Part shown: positions 63,597 through 64,000 of the stretch, one piece after another
How positions within the stretch are numbered: position 1 is the stretch's first letter
Layout: every line of letters begins with the position of its first letter
From: Sphingobacterium hungaricum
GTDB lineage: Bacteria > Bacteroidota > Bacteroidia > Sphingobacteriales > Sphingobacteriaceae
Reading direction: 5' to 3'
Assembly (NCBI RefSeq): GCF_015210005.1
Contig: NZ_MU158698.1
Location: 877,009 to 941,008 of the forward strand
DNA: 64,000 nt
Program-made: the position numbers and the translations under genes
Notes under the pieces: model-generated
Seen by the model: the letters and a program-made list of their open reading frames with translations, nothing else
Database searches by the model: none
What the model was told of the DNA's origin: nothing

Positions 63597-64000
63597 ATGA
63601 AAGAAATATTAACCCATTTATTTGAGTACAAATCTTTTACAAGAGCCGAGGCGTACACGATTCTGACCAATATTGCGACCGGAAAATACGAGAGCCATCA
63701 AATCGCCGCTTTTATGACCACATTCGGTATGCGCAGTATTCGTGTGGAAGAATTAGGTGGGTTTCGAGATGCTATGTACGATTTGTGTCTAAAACTTGAT
63801 TTTGACGGATATGATTTAATCGACATGTGTGGAACTGGGGGCGATGGAAAGAACACGTTTAACATTTCTACACTATCTTCATTTGTTGTTGCAGGAGCTG
63901 GATATCATGTTGCGAAGCATGGAAACGTTGGTGTTTCGTCAGGTTGCGGTTCTTCAAATGTGATGGAATATTTAGGCTATACATTCACAAATGACAAAGG
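63597..64000 (+). CDS. trpD: Anthranilate phosphoribosyltransferase (partial, runs off the window)
   Basis: The first ~134 residues of TrpD, with the phosphoribosyl-binding motif DMCGTGGDGKNTFNIST and KHGNVGVSSGCGSSNV. TrpD joins anthranilate to PRPP in tryptophan synthesis. The gene is cut by the window end. It is the first structural gene after the leader; no trpE or trpG lies upstream. Confidence 0.95.
   Translation, partial: MKEILTHLFEYKSFTRAEAYTILTNIATGKYESHQIAAFMTTFGMRSIRVEELGGFRDAMYDLCLKLDFDGYDLIDMCGTGGDGKNTFNISTLSSFVVAGAGYHVAKHGNVGVSSGCGSSNVMEYLGYTFTNDK

Noticed and set aside
1..64000. tRNA, rRNA, CRISPR or insertion sequence
   Set aside because: No GTTCGAATC-type T-loop with matching stems, no regularly spaced repeats and no transposase frame were found in the gaps.

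Overview
The window is a gene-dense, AT-rich bacterial chromosome segment that reads as Bacteroidota, most likely Sphingobacteriaceae (Sphingobacterium/Pedobacter-like). Supporting signs are outer-membrane beta-barrel proteins paired with GLPGLI proteins, an S46 dipeptidyl-peptidase, GldC, BshA, a small histone-H1-like protein, and promoters of the TTG-N19-TAnnTTTG type. I see no rRNA, tRNA, CRISPR array, insertion sequence or prophage. No gene-free stretch exceeds 300 bases; the longest is 266 bases, before ileS.

Layout. 1-2.4 kb: two tandem paralogous lipoproteins with a shared upstream box. 2.4-9.3 kb: queH, then the envelope and fatty-acid run DUF177-rpmF-plsX-fabH-accB-accC, then tatC and rpiB. 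9.3-14 kb: an M28 aminopeptidase, then a four-gene operon (ABC ATPase, permease, YtrA-type GntR repressor, anchored beta-rich protein) with a clear promoter and operator. 14-18 kb: a lone outer-membrane barrel, then the cbpA/cbpM chaperone pair. 18-20.6 kb: a BlaI repressor, M56/TonB sensor and lipoprotein operon with three evenly phased 16-bp dyads upstream. 20.7-25 kb: arfB, bshA, pyrH-frr and a Tat-exported sugar-isomerase-like lipoprotein.

25.1-28.2 kb: an overlapping gene pair that looks like an undescribed GNAT/HTH toxin-antitoxin module, downstream of an IGHMBP2-type helicase. 28.3-38.9 kb: an ABC-F protein, purE-purK joined to an isolated nuoB-nuoA pair, an AraC-like regulator, ffh, a zinc peptidase, an ECF-like sigma factor, glyA and a membrane-anchored unknown. 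39-50 kb: an IscA-type protein, a VOC protein, higBA, ileS-dksA-like-lspA-M28-SDR-thioesterase, EVE, gldC and a DEAD-box helicase. 50.4-62.5 kb: S46 peptidase, histone-like protein, a tandem duplication of barrel+GLPGLI genes, an M20 dipeptidase and a PlsC-like acyltransferase. 62.6-64 kb: DUF2795, a secreted unknown, and a trp attenuator (leader peptide with three consecutive Trp codons) directly before trpD, which runs off the end.

Functionally most of the window is housekeeping: lipid synthesis, translation, protein export and peptide scavenging by two M28 enzymes, S46 and M20. The parts most worth study are the GNAT/HTH pair, the duplicated barrel/GLPGLI operon, the two regulator-operator systems (YtrA-like and BlaI-like), and the trp attenuator placed before trpD.
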